Below, in pieces: positions 19,217 through 27,098 of a stretch of 64,000 nucleotides of DNA. Source of the stretch: Methylobacter tundripaludum (GTDB lineage Bacteria; Pseudomonadota; Gammaproteobacteria; Methylococcales; Methylomonadaceae). Below the pieces are notes generated by a model that was not told where the DNA came from, did no database searches, and saw nothing but the letters and a program-made list of their open reading frames with translations. Every line of letters starts with the position of its first letter. Position 1 is the first letter of the stretch. Location: positions 124,001-188,000 of the forward strand of contig NZ_PTIY01000007.1 in NCBI RefSeq assembly GCF_002934365.1, given 5' to 3'. Both the position numbers and the translations under genes were made by a program.

Positions 19217-20299
19217 ATGAAAAAAGCTTTAATAACAGGTATTACTGGTCAGGACGGGGCCTATCTCGCAGAACTCTTATTAAAGAAGGGTTATGAGGTG
19301 CATGGCATCAAACGTCGAGCTTCGCTCTTTAATACAGATCGCATCGATCATTTGTATCAAGACCCGCACGTTTCCAATCGTAACTTCATTCTGCACTATG
19401 GCGATATGACTGATTCCTCGAGTCTTATCCGCATTATTCAACAGGTTCAGCCAGATGAGATTTACAATCTTGCGGCGCAAAGTCATGTTGCCGTCAGTTT
19501 TGAAGAGCCGGAGTATACGGCCAACTCCGATGCTCTCGGCGCTTTGCGTATTCTCGAAGCTATCCGTATCCTTGGGTTGGAGAAGAAAACTCGTTTTTAT
19601 CAGGCTTCGACTTCGGAGCTTTACGGCTTGGTGCAAGAAACGCCTCAGAAAGAAACAACCCCGTTCTATCCTCGTTCGCCTTACGCAGTGGCCAAGCTCT
19701 ACGCCTATTGGATCACGGTGAATTATCGTGAGGCTTACGGTATTTATGCCTGCAACGGAATTTTGTTTAACCACGAATCTCCTGTGCGTGGCGAGACATT
19801 CGTTACGCGCAAGATTACTCGCGCTCTGGCTCGCATTAAACTCGGCCTGCAAGATTGTCTGTTTCTTGGTAATCTCGACGCAAAGCGCGATTGGGGCCAT
19901 GCCAAGGATTATGTTGAAATGCAATGGTTGATGTTACAGCAGGATCAACCAGAAGACTTTGTAATTGCCACTGGCGTTCAATTCAGTGTGCGCGAATTTG
20001 TCGATACGGCGGCACAGGAAATTGGACTGACGATCGATTGGAAAGGGACGGGCGTCGATGAAAAAGGGTACGACGCAAACGGCAAATGTATCGTGGCTGT
20101 CGACACGCGTTATTTCCGTCCCACCGAGGTTGAAACTTTGTTGGGTGATGCGACCAAGGCCAAGCAAAAGCTGGGTTGGACGCCCCAGATCAGCTTCAAG
20201 GAATTAGTCTCTGAAATGATGAGGGAAGACTTGAAGGCAGCAGAGCGCGATGAGCTGGTCAAGAAGCATGGCTACTCAACGTATAACTATCACGAGTAA
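19217..20299 (+). CDS. gmd: GDP-mannose 4,6-dehydratase
   Basis: The enzyme converts GDP-D-mannose to GDP-4-keto-6-deoxymannose, precursor of GDP-L-fucose and related sugars. The 360-residue protein has [37 protein letters not shown], the catalytic YAVAK and [15 protein letters not shown], all canonical. A strong AGGAG precedes the start. GDP-L-fucose synthase follows 4 bases after its stop, completing a GDP-L-fucose pathway. Confidence 0.95.
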   Translation: MKKALITGITGQDGAYLAELLLKKGYEVHGIKRRASLFNTDRIDHLYQDPHVSNRNFILHYGDMTDSSSLIRIIQQVQPDEIYNLAAQSHVAVSFEEPEYTANSDALGALRILEAIRILGLEKKTRFYQASTSELYGLVQETPQKETTPFYPRSPYAVAKLYAYWITVNYREAYGIYACNGILFNHESPVRGETFVTRKITRALARIKLGLQDCLFLGNLDAKRDWGHAKDYVEMQWLMLQQDQPEDFVIATGVQFSVREFVDTAAQEIGLTIDWKGTGVDEKGYDANGKCIVAVDTRYFRPTEVETLLGDATKAKQKLGWTPQISFKELVSEMMREDLKAAERDELVKKHGYSTYNYHE

Positions 20300-20303
20300 G
20301 TCA

Positions 20304-21236
20304 ATGGACAAGAATGCCAAGATTTTTATTGCGGGCCATCGCGGCATGGTGGGGTCGGCGATTGCTCGCCGATTGGCCGCTGCTGGCTACACGAATTTAA
20401 TAACGCGTACTCATGCCGAGTTGGATTTAATCGATCAGACCGTAGTCACGCAGTTCCTTGAACACGAAAAGCCGGATTACATCTTTCTGGCGGCTGCAAA
20501 AGTGGGGGGCATTCATGCTAACAATACCTATCGTGCAGAGTTCATCTATCAGAATCTGATGATAGAGGCGAATATTGTGCATGCGGCTTGGAAGGCGGGA
20601 GTGCAGCGTTTGCTGTTCCTGGGTTCCAGTTGTATTTATCCGCGAGATTGTCCGCAGCCGATCAAGGAAGAATATCTGCTCACCGGACCTTTGGAGCAAA
20701 CCAACGAGCCTTATGCGATTGCCAAAATTGTTGGTATCAAGTTATGTGAGAATTACAACCGTCAGTACGGTACTCAGTATGTTTCGGCGATGCCGACCAA
20801 TCTGTACGGCCCCAATGACAACTATGACCTGAACACTAGCCATGTGCTGCCGGCACTGATTCGTAAGGCGCATGAAGCCAAGGTTCGTGGCGATAAAGAA
20901 CTGGTGGTATGGGGGTCCGGTAAACCGATGCGAGAGTTTTTATACGTTGACGATATGGCGGATGCCTGTATCTTTTTAATGGAACAAAACATCAGTGAGG
21001 GGCTGTTCAATGTCGGCACGGCTGAAGATGTGACGATTCGCGAGGTGGCCGAGACGGTAATGAGCGTTGTCGGCTTTGATGGTGAGATTGTGTTTGACGC
21101 CAGCAAGCCCGACGGTACGCCGCGCAAGCTATTGAATGTTGATCGGATGCGAGAATTGGGTTGGCAGGCTAAAACCTCGTTACGCGATGGGATTGCCAAG
21201 TCTTATGCGGATTTTTTGACCAAATCGGCCGAGTAA
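20304..21236 (+). CDS. fcl: GDP-L-fucose synthase
   Basis: A bifunctional epimerase/reductase that turns GDP-4-keto-6-deoxymannose into GDP-L-fucose. Visible are [37 protein letters not shown], the catalytic YAIAK and [13 protein letters not shown], all family signatures. The ATG at 20304 starts the mature-looking protein (310 residues) right after gmd. Presence of gmd and fcl together indicates that fucose or a fucose-derived residue is part of the surface polysaccharide. Confidence 0.94.
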   Translation: MDKNAKIFIAGHRGMVGSAIARRLAAAGYTNLITRTHAELDLIDQTVVTQFLEHEKPDYIFLAAAKVGGIHANNTYRAEFIYQNLMIEANIVHAAWKAGVQRLLFLGSSCIYPRDCPQPIKEEYLLTGPLEQTNEPYAIAKIVGIKLCENYNRQYGTQYVSAMPTNLYGPNDNYDLNTSHVLPALIRKAHEAKVRGDKELVVWGSGKPMREFLYVDDMADACIFLMEQNISEGLFNVGTAEDVTIREVAETVMSVVGFDGEIVFDASKPDGTPRKLLNVDRMRELGWQAKTSLRDGIAKSYADFLTKSAE

Positions 21237-21239
21237 GAC

Positions 21240-21983
21240 ATGGTAGAGCCGTTGGTGACGGTTGCGGTTCCCTCTTTTAATCAAGGGCGGTTTTTGGATG
21301 ATGCGTTGGCCTCTATTTTTCAGCAGGAAATCCCTGTTGAAGTCTTTGTGCTGGATGGTGGATCGTCCGATCATTCTGTTGATGTGATCCGTAAGTGGGA
21401 ACACCGATTGGCGGGGTGGCGTAGTCACGCCGATGACGGACAGGCCGCAGCAATCAATGAAGGCATTGCTCAGGGGCGGGCACCCTATGTGTGCTGGCTA
21501 AATAGCGATGACTGGTTTTTGCCAGGTGGTTTGGCAAAACTCATTGCCGAGTCAGAAAAATATCCCGATGCGCCTGCCGTTTATGGTCGGGCATGGAATG
21601 TGGTGCAGAAATCGGGAAAGCGCTATCCGGTATGGGTTGAACCTTTCCTTGAACGGCGCTTGGCGTTGCGTTGCATTATTTCACAGCCGGCGACCCTGAT
21701 CCGGCGCGCAGCTTGGGAGAGCGTGGGTGGCGTCGATGGTAAACTGCATATGGCGATGGATTACGATTTGTGGTGGCGATTATTCAAGCAGGCTGGATCA
21801 TTGCAGTTTTTGGATGACTTTGTTGCGGTAAACCGCGAACATGAGGCGACAAAGACCAAAACCCAGCGTCGGCGACATTACCAGGAGGCGATCAATGTTG
21901 TCCGCAAATATTATGGGCGAGTACCGTTGAAATGGTGGCTGGCTCAGCCTTACGCGGTGTGGTTTAAATCAATATCAGGTTAA
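21240..21983 (+). CDS. Family 2 glycosyltransferase
   Basis: 247 residues with the GT-A start LVTVAVPSFNQGRFLDDALA, FVLDGGSSDHSVDVI and a DXD-like NSDDW near residue 91, then an acceptor-side AMDYDLWWRLF segment. It sits 3 bases after fcl and 15 bases before the next glycosyltransferase, so it belongs to the same operon. It could be a fucosyltransferase or use another donor; this is not decidable from sequence. Confidence 0.85.
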   Translation: MVEPLVTVAVPSFNQGRFLDDALASIFQQEIPVEVFVLDGGSSDHSVDVIRKWEHRLAGWRSHADDGQAAAINEGIAQGRAPYVCWLNSDDWFLPGGLAKLIAESEKYPDAPAVYGRAWNVVQKSGKRYPVWVEPFLERRLALRCIISQPATLIRRAAWESVGGVDGKLHMAMDYDLWWRLFKQAGSLQFLDDFVAVNREHEATKTKTQRRRHYQEAINVVRKYYGRVPLKWWLAQPYAVWFKSISG

Positions 21984-21998
21984 TTGGAACGAGATTGC

Positions 21999-23129
21999 AT
22001 GCGGGTTCTACATTTTTTCAAGACGTCCTTCCCTGACACGATGGGAGGCGTTGAGCAGGTTATCAATCAGATTGCCAGAGGAGCCAATAAGCTGGGCGTC
22101 AAAACCGATGTGCTCTCGTTAACACCTGACCGTGTGCCGCGTACTATCGAAATTGATGGCTACTTGGCGCATCGCGCCAGGCTTGACTTGCAAATTGCTT
22201 CGACGGGTTTTTCTTTTTCGGCTTTTTTGCGTTTTGCGCAGTTAGCTAAACAGGCCGATGTCATTCATTACCACTTCCCATGGCCATTCATGGATGTAGT
22301 GCATTTTGCAACGAGGATGAAGAAGCCGACCGTGGTGACGTATCACTCGGACATCATCCGCCAAGAGCATTTACTTAAGCTTTACCGGCCATTGAAGCGA
22401 AAGTTTTTGGCGAGTGTGGACCGCATTGTGGCCACTTCACCAAATTATCTGGCCACTAGCGATGTGCTTGGGATGTTCTCAGACAAAGTCAGCGTGATTC
22501 CGATAGGGTTAGACAAAGCCACCTATCCCCAAGCGATGCCTGATCGATTGCAGTACTGGCGGGAGAGACTCGGCCCGAAGTTTTTCTTGTTTGTTGGGGT
22601 CATCCGTTACTACAAAGGACTTCACATTTTGCTGGAGGCTGCACAAGGGACCGGTTATCCCATAGTGATTGTAGGCGCGGGCCCAATTGAGCAGGAATTG
22701 AAATCACAGGCAGCTCGGCTTGGGTTGCGCAATATCCACTTTTTGGGCCAGTTGCCGGATGAAGATAAAGTAGCACTGTTAACGCTATGTTATGGTGTAG
22801 TTTTTCCTTCGCATCTGCGCTCTGAGGCTTTTGGTATTTCGTTGCTGGAAGGCGCAATGTACAAAAAACCGATGATTTCCAGCGAAATTGGAACCGGTAC
22901 TACCTATATCAACGTTGCGGATGAGACTGGGCTGGTTGTGCCGCCCAGCGATCCAGTGGCGCTTCGGCAAGCGATGCGTTATCTGTGGGAGCATCCTGAG
23001 GAAGCTGCAGAAATGGGCAGGCGTGCCGAGCAGCGATATTGGGAACACTTTACGGCTGAGCAGATGGTGCAGTCGTATGTTGATCTGTATGAAGAGTTGG
23101 TGAGACAGCATCATGACAGGAGTCGCTAA
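21999..23129 (+). CDS. Family 4-like (GT-B) glycosyltransferase
   Basis: 376 residues. The N-terminal half has TMGGVEQVINQIARG and VVTYHSDIIRQ; the C-terminal half has FLFVGVIRYYKGLHILLEA and VFPSHLRSEAFGISLLEGA, the donor-binding region of family 4 enzymes. The ATG at 21999 gives the usual start (MRVLHFFKTSFPDTMGG); an upstream TTG at 21984 is less likely. It is the last gene of the polysaccharide cluster on this strand; 189 bases without genes follow. Confidence 0.85.
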   Translation: MRVLHFFKTSFPDTMGGVEQVINQIARGANKLGVKTDVLSLTPDRVPRTIEIDGYLAHRARLDLQIASTGFSFSAFLRFAQLAKQADVIHYHFPWPFMDVVHFATRMKKPTVVTYHSDIIRQEHLLKLYRPLKRKFLASVDRIVATSPNYLATSDVLGMFSDKVSVIPIGLDKATYPQAMPDRLQYWRERLGPKFFLFVGVIRYYKGLHILLEAAQGTGYPIVIVGAGPIEQELKSQAARLGLRNIHFLGQLPDEDKVALLTLCYGVVFPSHLRSEAFGISLLEGAMYKKPMISSEIGTGTTYINVADETGLVVPPSDPVALRQAMRYLWEHPEEAAEMGRRAEQRYWEHFTAEQMVQSYVDLYEELVRQHHDRSR

Positions 23130-23318
23130 TAACAGTTTAGCCAATCCATCGTTTTTAAGCGACATTGCTCTGCCGTGAAGTAAAAGGGAATGGGAGGCAG
23201 TTTCCCGCCAAACGACTGTTTCACAAAAATTCTTACATCCTCACTTCAGACATAGCTTGTTTGATCCTTCGATTATGCTGAAAATAGCGGCACACTATCG
23301 AGTAAAACCAAATACCGC

Positions 23319-23954
23319 ATGAATCTAAAAAAACGCCTGGAAATTTTTGATCGGCTGGCTTTGGCCATACCTGAACCGACTACGGAGCTGCATTATACCA
23401 GTGCTTTTGAACTATTAATTGCGGTCGTTTTGTCGGCGCAGGCGACCGATAAGGGCGTCAACAAAGCGACCGCCAAATTATTTCCGGTCGCCAATACGCC
23501 TCAAGCCATTTTGGCGCTGGGCGAGGCGGGCTTAAAAGAGCACATCAAGACCATCGGGCTGTTTAACAGCAAAGCGGCACATATCATCACGCTTTGCAGG
23601 CAGTTGCTTGAGAAACATGACGGCCAGATACCCCAAACACGGGAAGCGCTGGAAGCGCTGGCCGGGGTCGGCAGAAAAACCGCCAATGTCATATTGAATA
23701 CCGCTTTTGGGCAGCATACGATTGCGGTGGATACCCATATTTTCAGGGTTGCCAACCGTACCGGCATTGCACCCGGTAAAAATGTGCTGGAGGTGGAGCG
23801 TAAACTGGACAAGTGGGTGCCTAAACAGCATAAGAAAGATGCGCATCATTTACTGATTCTGCATGGGCGCTATACCTGCATTGCCAGAAAGCCGCGTTGT
23901 GAGAGCTGTGTTATTGAAGACTTGTGCGAGTATCAGAATAAAACCGGACATTAA
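23319..23954 (+). CDS. nth: Endonuclease III
   Basis: A DNA glycosylase/AP lyase that removes oxidised pyrimidines in base-excision repair. The 211-residue protein has the helix-hairpin-helix LAGVGRKTANVIL with the catalytic lysine, AVDTHIFRVANR with the catalytic aspartate, and the C-terminal 4Fe-4S cysteine pattern C-x6-C-x2-C-x5-C (CIARKPRCESCVIEDLC). Confidence 0.95.
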   Translation: MNLKKRLEIFDRLALAIPEPTTELHYTSAFELLIAVVLSAQATDKGVNKATAKLFPVANTPQAILALGEAGLKEHIKTIGLFNSKAAHIITLCRQLLEKHDGQIPQTREALEALAGVGRKTANVILNTAFGQHTIAVDTHIFRVANRTGIAPGKNVLEVERKLDKWVPKQHKKDAHHLLILHGRYTCIARKPRCESCVIEDLCEYQNKTGH

Positions 23955-24051
23955 TATAAAGCATGCACCGGGCTGATAATTTGACGGAGTTTTGTGGTAT
24001 AGAAGGATATTCATTCTTTATTTAGACGGTTTTGATATGATAAGCAACATT

Positions 24052-24068
24052 CGATACGTTGCGTATCG
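24052..24068. promoter_or_regulatory. Inverted repeat upstream of the copper-RiPP operon, possible operator
   Basis: CGATACG (24052-24058) and CGTATCG (24062-24068) are perfect inverted heptamers separated by TTG, about 60 bases before the precursor gene. The symmetry suits a dimeric regulator. No regulator family can be named, and a structural role in RNA is possible. Confidence 0.4.
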
Positions 24069-24130
24069 ATTAATCTCCCGACTTAACCCGCTGGGAGCGG
24101 ATTGAAACAACCAACACCCCTGGAGTTACA

Positions 24131-24532
24131 ATGAAAAAAATTAATAAAACCCCTTTAGCTGCTGCAATGGGTGCCGCTTTTTTGTCTACATTTGCTGCAA
24201 CTGCGGTTAATGCAGAAGCCAATCCTTTCGGTATGACTGAATTGTCGGCCGGTTACATGCAAGTTGCCGCTGCGGATAAAGCGGCTGAAATGTCATGCGG
24301 TGCGTCAATGGGCGGTATGGAGAAGCCTAAAGCGGCGGAAGGAGCATGTGCGGGCAACAAAAAACCAGATGCAGCAAAACCAGCCGCCGAAGGCAAATGC
24401 GGCGAAAGCAAATGCGGCGCGATGATGCAAGACGGCAAAATGAAACCAGGTATGGAAGCGGCCTGCGGCGCGATGATGAAAGGCAAGGAAGGCTCTTGCG
24501 GCAATATGTCTAAAGAACCCGCCGGCAAATAA
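24131..24532 (+). CDS. bufA: Bufferin/HvfA-type copper-binding RiPP precursor
   Basis: A 133-residue Cys-containing precursor. A Sec signal peptide ends with AVNA around residue 28, followed by NPFGMTELSAGYMQVA, a stretch typical of this precursor group. The mature part has six cysteines (56, 73, 90, 95, 112, 123), five of them in CG pairs, including EGKCGESKCG. In the HvfA/bufferin families the cysteines in EGKCG-type motifs are converted by the DUF692 enzyme to copper-binding thiooxazole or oxazolone/thioamide groups. The next two genes encode both expected maturation proteins. Copper sequestration in the periplasm is therefore likely. Confidence 0.82.
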   Translation: MKKINKTPLAAAMGAAFLSTFAATAVNAEANPFGMTELSAGYMQVAAADKAAEMSCGASMGGMEKPKAAEGACAGNKKPDAAKPAAEGKCGESKCGAMMQDGKMKPGMEAACGAMMKGKEGSCGNMSKEPAGK

Positions 24533-24563
24533 GTCTAAGGCGGCCTTTCCGTTTTTAGCATAA

Positions 24564-24588
24564 GGAGGGCGTGATCATCATGCCCTCC
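24564..24588 (+). other. Strong hairpin between precursor and maturation genes
   Basis: GGAGGGC (24564-24570) pairs with GCCCTCC (24582-24588), and the inner bases extend the stem to 11 bp (one G-U) with a TCA loop. No T-run follows. It could act as a partial terminator or RNA-stability element so that precursor mRNA exceeds enzyme mRNA. Confidence 0.55.
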
Positions 24589-24619
24589 AGTTCCCATCAA
24601 ATCACAGCAAGGTGTTCTT

Positions 24620-25471
24620 ATGGACACAACCCAGAATCTCGTTCACGGCGCCGGTTTAGGTCTTAGGCGATCATTTTTAAGCCAGATTGTTGAATCCCCG
24701 CCCGAAGAAGTCGGTTTTTATGAGGTCGCGCCGGAGAACTGGATCACCATCGGCGGAAAATTCGGCAAGCAGTTTCGCGCGATGACCGAGCGATTCGATT
24801 TTGTCTGTCACGGCTTATCGCTGTCGATAGGCAGCACCGATCCGCTGGATGAAAAATTCGTCCGCGAAGTCAAACGGTTCATGGCCGAACATCAAATAAA
24901 ATTTTACAGCGAACATTTAAGTTATTGCAGCAAGGACGGACATTTATATGACCTGATGCCGATCCCGTTTACCTCGGAAGCGGTTACCCATGTTGCCGGG
25001 CGGATCAAGCGCGTCCAGGATATTCTGGAGCAAAAGATAGCCATCGAAAACGTGTCCTATTACGCCGCCCCCGGTCAGGAAATGGCCGAGATCGATTTTT
25101 TCAATGCGGTTATCGAAGAAGCCGATTGCGATGTGCTGATCGACATCAATAATATTTACGTGAACAGCGTTAACCACGGTTACGATGCCGAGGCTTTTTT
25201 AAAGGCCGTGCCTGCGCACCGCATCGCTTACGCGCATATTGCCGGGCATTATGTCGAGGCTGAAGATTTTCTGGTCGACACCCACGGCGCAGACGTGATC
25301 GATCCGGTCTGGAAACTGTTGGGCAAGGCTTATGAGCTTTACGGAGTGTTTCCGACGCTGTTGGAGCGGGATTTTAATATCCCGGAGATGGAAGAGTTAA
25401 TCAGGGAGGTTAACACCATCAGCGCGATACAAGCCGCTTGGGGAACCCAGCATGCCAAGCAATCCGCTTGA
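24620..25471 (+). CDS. bufB: DUF692 RiPP maturation enzyme (BufB/HvfB/MbnB-type)
   Basis: 283 residues, TIM-barrel fold multi-iron oxygenase family that modifies cysteines of the partner precursor. Seen: FYEVAPENWITIGGKF, HGLSLSIGSTDPLD, YSEHLSYC, IENVSYY, DINNIYVNSVNHG, HIAGHY and VDTHGADV, which together provide the His/Asp/Glu ligands of the iron centre. The start GAGLGLRR is family-typical. It lies 87 bases after the precursor, separated by a hairpin. Methanobactin MbnB is a relative, but the precursor here is much longer and secreted, so the bufferin/HvfB role is preferred. Confidence 0.9.
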   Translation: MDTTQNLVHGAGLGLRRSFLSQIVESPPEEVGFYEVAPENWITIGGKFGKQFRAMTERFDFVCHGLSLSIGSTDPLDEKFVREVKRFMAEHQIKFYSEHLSYCSKDGHLYDLMPIPFTSEAVTHVAGRIKRVQDILEQKIAIENVSYYAAPGQEMAEIDFFNAVIEEADCDVLIDINNIYVNSVNHGYDAEAFLKAVPAHRIAYAHIAGHYVEAEDFLVDTHGADVIDPVWKLLGKAYELYGVFPTLLERDFNIPEMEELIREVNTISAIQAAWGTQHAKQSA

Positions 25472-25478
25472 GGCCGGT

Positions 25479-26228
25479 ATGAGCGTCGATTTTAAAACCA
25501 AGCAGAGCGAGTTTGCCGCGTACATCAGAGATCCCGAACACAATTCGCCGCCTGCCGATGTCCAGCCGCAGCGCATGGCGATGTATCGCGAGCTGTTTTT
25601 TAATAATATCGACAGCTTTTTGTCGGCCAATTTTCCAGTGTTGCGGACACTATTGAATGACCGGCAATGGTTTGAGCTGGGACAGGATTTTTTCGCCAAG
25701 CATGTCAGTCGTTCGCCGCATTTTTCAGAAATCCCTGAAGAGTTTTTGGATTATCTGCAAAACGAGCGGGACGGTGCGGATGATTTCCCGTTTATGCTGG
25801 AGCTGGCGCATTACGAATGGGTGGAAATGGCCTTGTCCATCGCCAAGGAAACCGTGCATGAAAATCAGCAGAACCTGGATGATTTGCTCAATAGGCGTAT
25901 TCAGTTGTCGTCTTTAGCTTGGCCGCTGGCCTACCAATATCCCGTCCAGCAAATATCCCCCGCTTTTTTACCTGAAACGGCGCCGGAACAAGCCACCTTC
26001 CTGGTTGTTTATCGCAATCCGAATGACGAGGTTAATTTTATAGAAATCACTCCGATCACTTACCGGTTGCTGGAAATAATCCAGGAGCATGAAGGGATAT
26101 TGGCGGCCGATTGTCTAAAGCAGGTTGCCGGGGAATCGAAGCATCCTAATCCTGAAATGATTATCGCAGGTGGTTTGCAGGTATTAAAAGAACTGGCAGG
26201 GAAGACGGTTATTACGGTTGTTGCTTAA
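25479..26228 (+). CDS. bufC: DUF2063 RiPP partner protein (BufC/HvfC-type)
   Basis: About 250 residues. The N-terminal domain (FAAYIRDPE, then RMAMYRELFFNNIDSFLSANFPVLRTLL) is the DUF2063 helical domain found in HvfC/BufC, which binds the precursor and the DUF692 enzyme. A C-terminal alpha/beta part (ITYRLLEIIQEHEG) follows. The ATG at 25479 is preceded by GAGG and starts as the family does; an alternative ATG at 25452 would overlap bufB by 20 bases. The two genes are in any case tightly coupled. No DoxX-type fourth gene follows. Confidence 0.87.
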   Translation: MSVDFKTKQSEFAAYIRDPEHNSPPADVQPQRMAMYRELFFNNIDSFLSANFPVLRTLLNDRQWFELGQDFFAKHVSRSPHFSEIPEEFLDYLQNERDGADDFPFMLELAHYEWVEMALSIAKETVHENQQNLDDLLNRRIQLSSLAWPLAYQYPVQQISPAFLPETAPEQATFLVVYRNPNDEVNFIEITPITYRLLEIIQEHEGILAADCLKQVAGESKHPNPEMIIAGGLQVLKELAGKTVITVVA

Positions 26229-26266
26229 GGATATGGTCAGAAATACCTTCCCGACATGGATCGGAT

Positions 26267-26375
26267 GAAATTTTTCCGTTCGCCCTGAGCTTGTCGAATG
26301 GGGTGGGCGGAAAAATTTCGACCCACCGCGTCAAGCCGATCATGCTTCGACAGGCTCAGCACGAACGGCTTGACG
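26267..26375. repeat. Pair of palindromic repeats with TTCGACAGGCTC-type core
   Basis: Two adjacent hairpins after the copper-RiPP operon. The first has arms GAAATTTTTCCG/CGGAAAAATTTC (26267-26278 and 26308-26319), the second CGTCAAGCCG/CGGCTTGACG (26329-26338 and 26366-26375). Their loops contain the same conserved core in opposite orientations (26278-26300; 26345-26368). The core recurs at 28499, 38270-38335, 49115, 49255 and 63511-63600. Confidence 0.75.
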
Positions 26376-26467
26376 ACCGAAAATAGTGATTTCGGGAAGT
26401 TATTTGTAACCAGATCCTAAGTCCGGTATGTAACCCGACGGACACGCTGTGTTGCCGAAATGTTAAA

Positions 26468-26932
26468 TCAATTAGCCTGTGGCACTCTGGTAAAATCCGG
26501 TCCTTTAGGCAGGGCGTTCTGTTGCAGGCAATGATAAGCCGCATTCTCATACTTGATCACTAAAGACTGGGCGTTTTTATGCTCGCCGAGAAACAGTTGA
26601 GCCTCATCGGCAGTCAAATCTTTCATCAAGAATTTGGCTATGCACATGCACGGCGTAGAATAGCGCGCCTTATCGAATTCTTTATTGGTTGAATTCTTCA
26701 ATTCCCGTTGTACGCATTGGTCGGCAAAATCATGCTCAAACTTGTGTTTTTGTATATCGGTCACCGGGGTGTCGTGGGAATGGTCGAACGGGTTGTGCAC
26801 TTCGGCGGTCGCTGCCGGTTTCGCCGCTGCGGTTTTTTGTTCATCATCCGAACAGCCGGTAACCGATAATGCGATAACCGCGCTGGTCAGTGCAGCAAAA
26901 AAGAAGTTCTTGGTAAATGTGGGCGTTTTCAT
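26468..26932 (-). CDS. Small lipoprotein with conserved-looking cysteines
   Basis: 154 residues. A lipoprotein signal peptide ends in VTGC (lipobox), then a low-complexity linker, a His/Asp-containing NPFDHSHDTP segment and a helical part with DQC, TPCMC and YHC. The start at 26932 gives a proper signal sequence; longer in-frame extensions do not. The gene converges on the copper-RiPP operon across a repeat region. The family is not recognised. The CxC and HSH residues could bind metal, but this is inference. Confidence 0.65.
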   Translation of the reverse strand: MKTPTFTKNFFFAALTSAVIALSVTGCSDDEQKTAAAKPAATAEVHNPFDHSHDTPVTDIQKHKFEHDFADQCVQRELKNSTNKEFDKARYSTPCMCIAKFLMKDLTADEAQLFLGEHKNAQSLVIKYENAAYHCLQQNALPKGPDFTRVPQAN

Positions 26933-27098
26933 AAGTTTAAATCGTAAATAGTTTAATGAGGATTTGTTCAACTTTATCATTTTATCAAGACTCGTTCTAC
27001 CCATCTTCGTTGTTCATATTCAAGATGTTTACAAATAGCGCTATTCGTTGCGCGCCTGTTTTCGTTATCATGGGTTTTTCCATTGACGCCTTTCAGCC

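Noticed and set aside
24131-24532. Methanobactin precursor (MbnA)
   Set aside because: MbnA is much shorter, lacks a signal peptide and is paired with MbnB/MbnC of a different type; the secreted EGKCG-type precursor fits bufferin/HvfA better.
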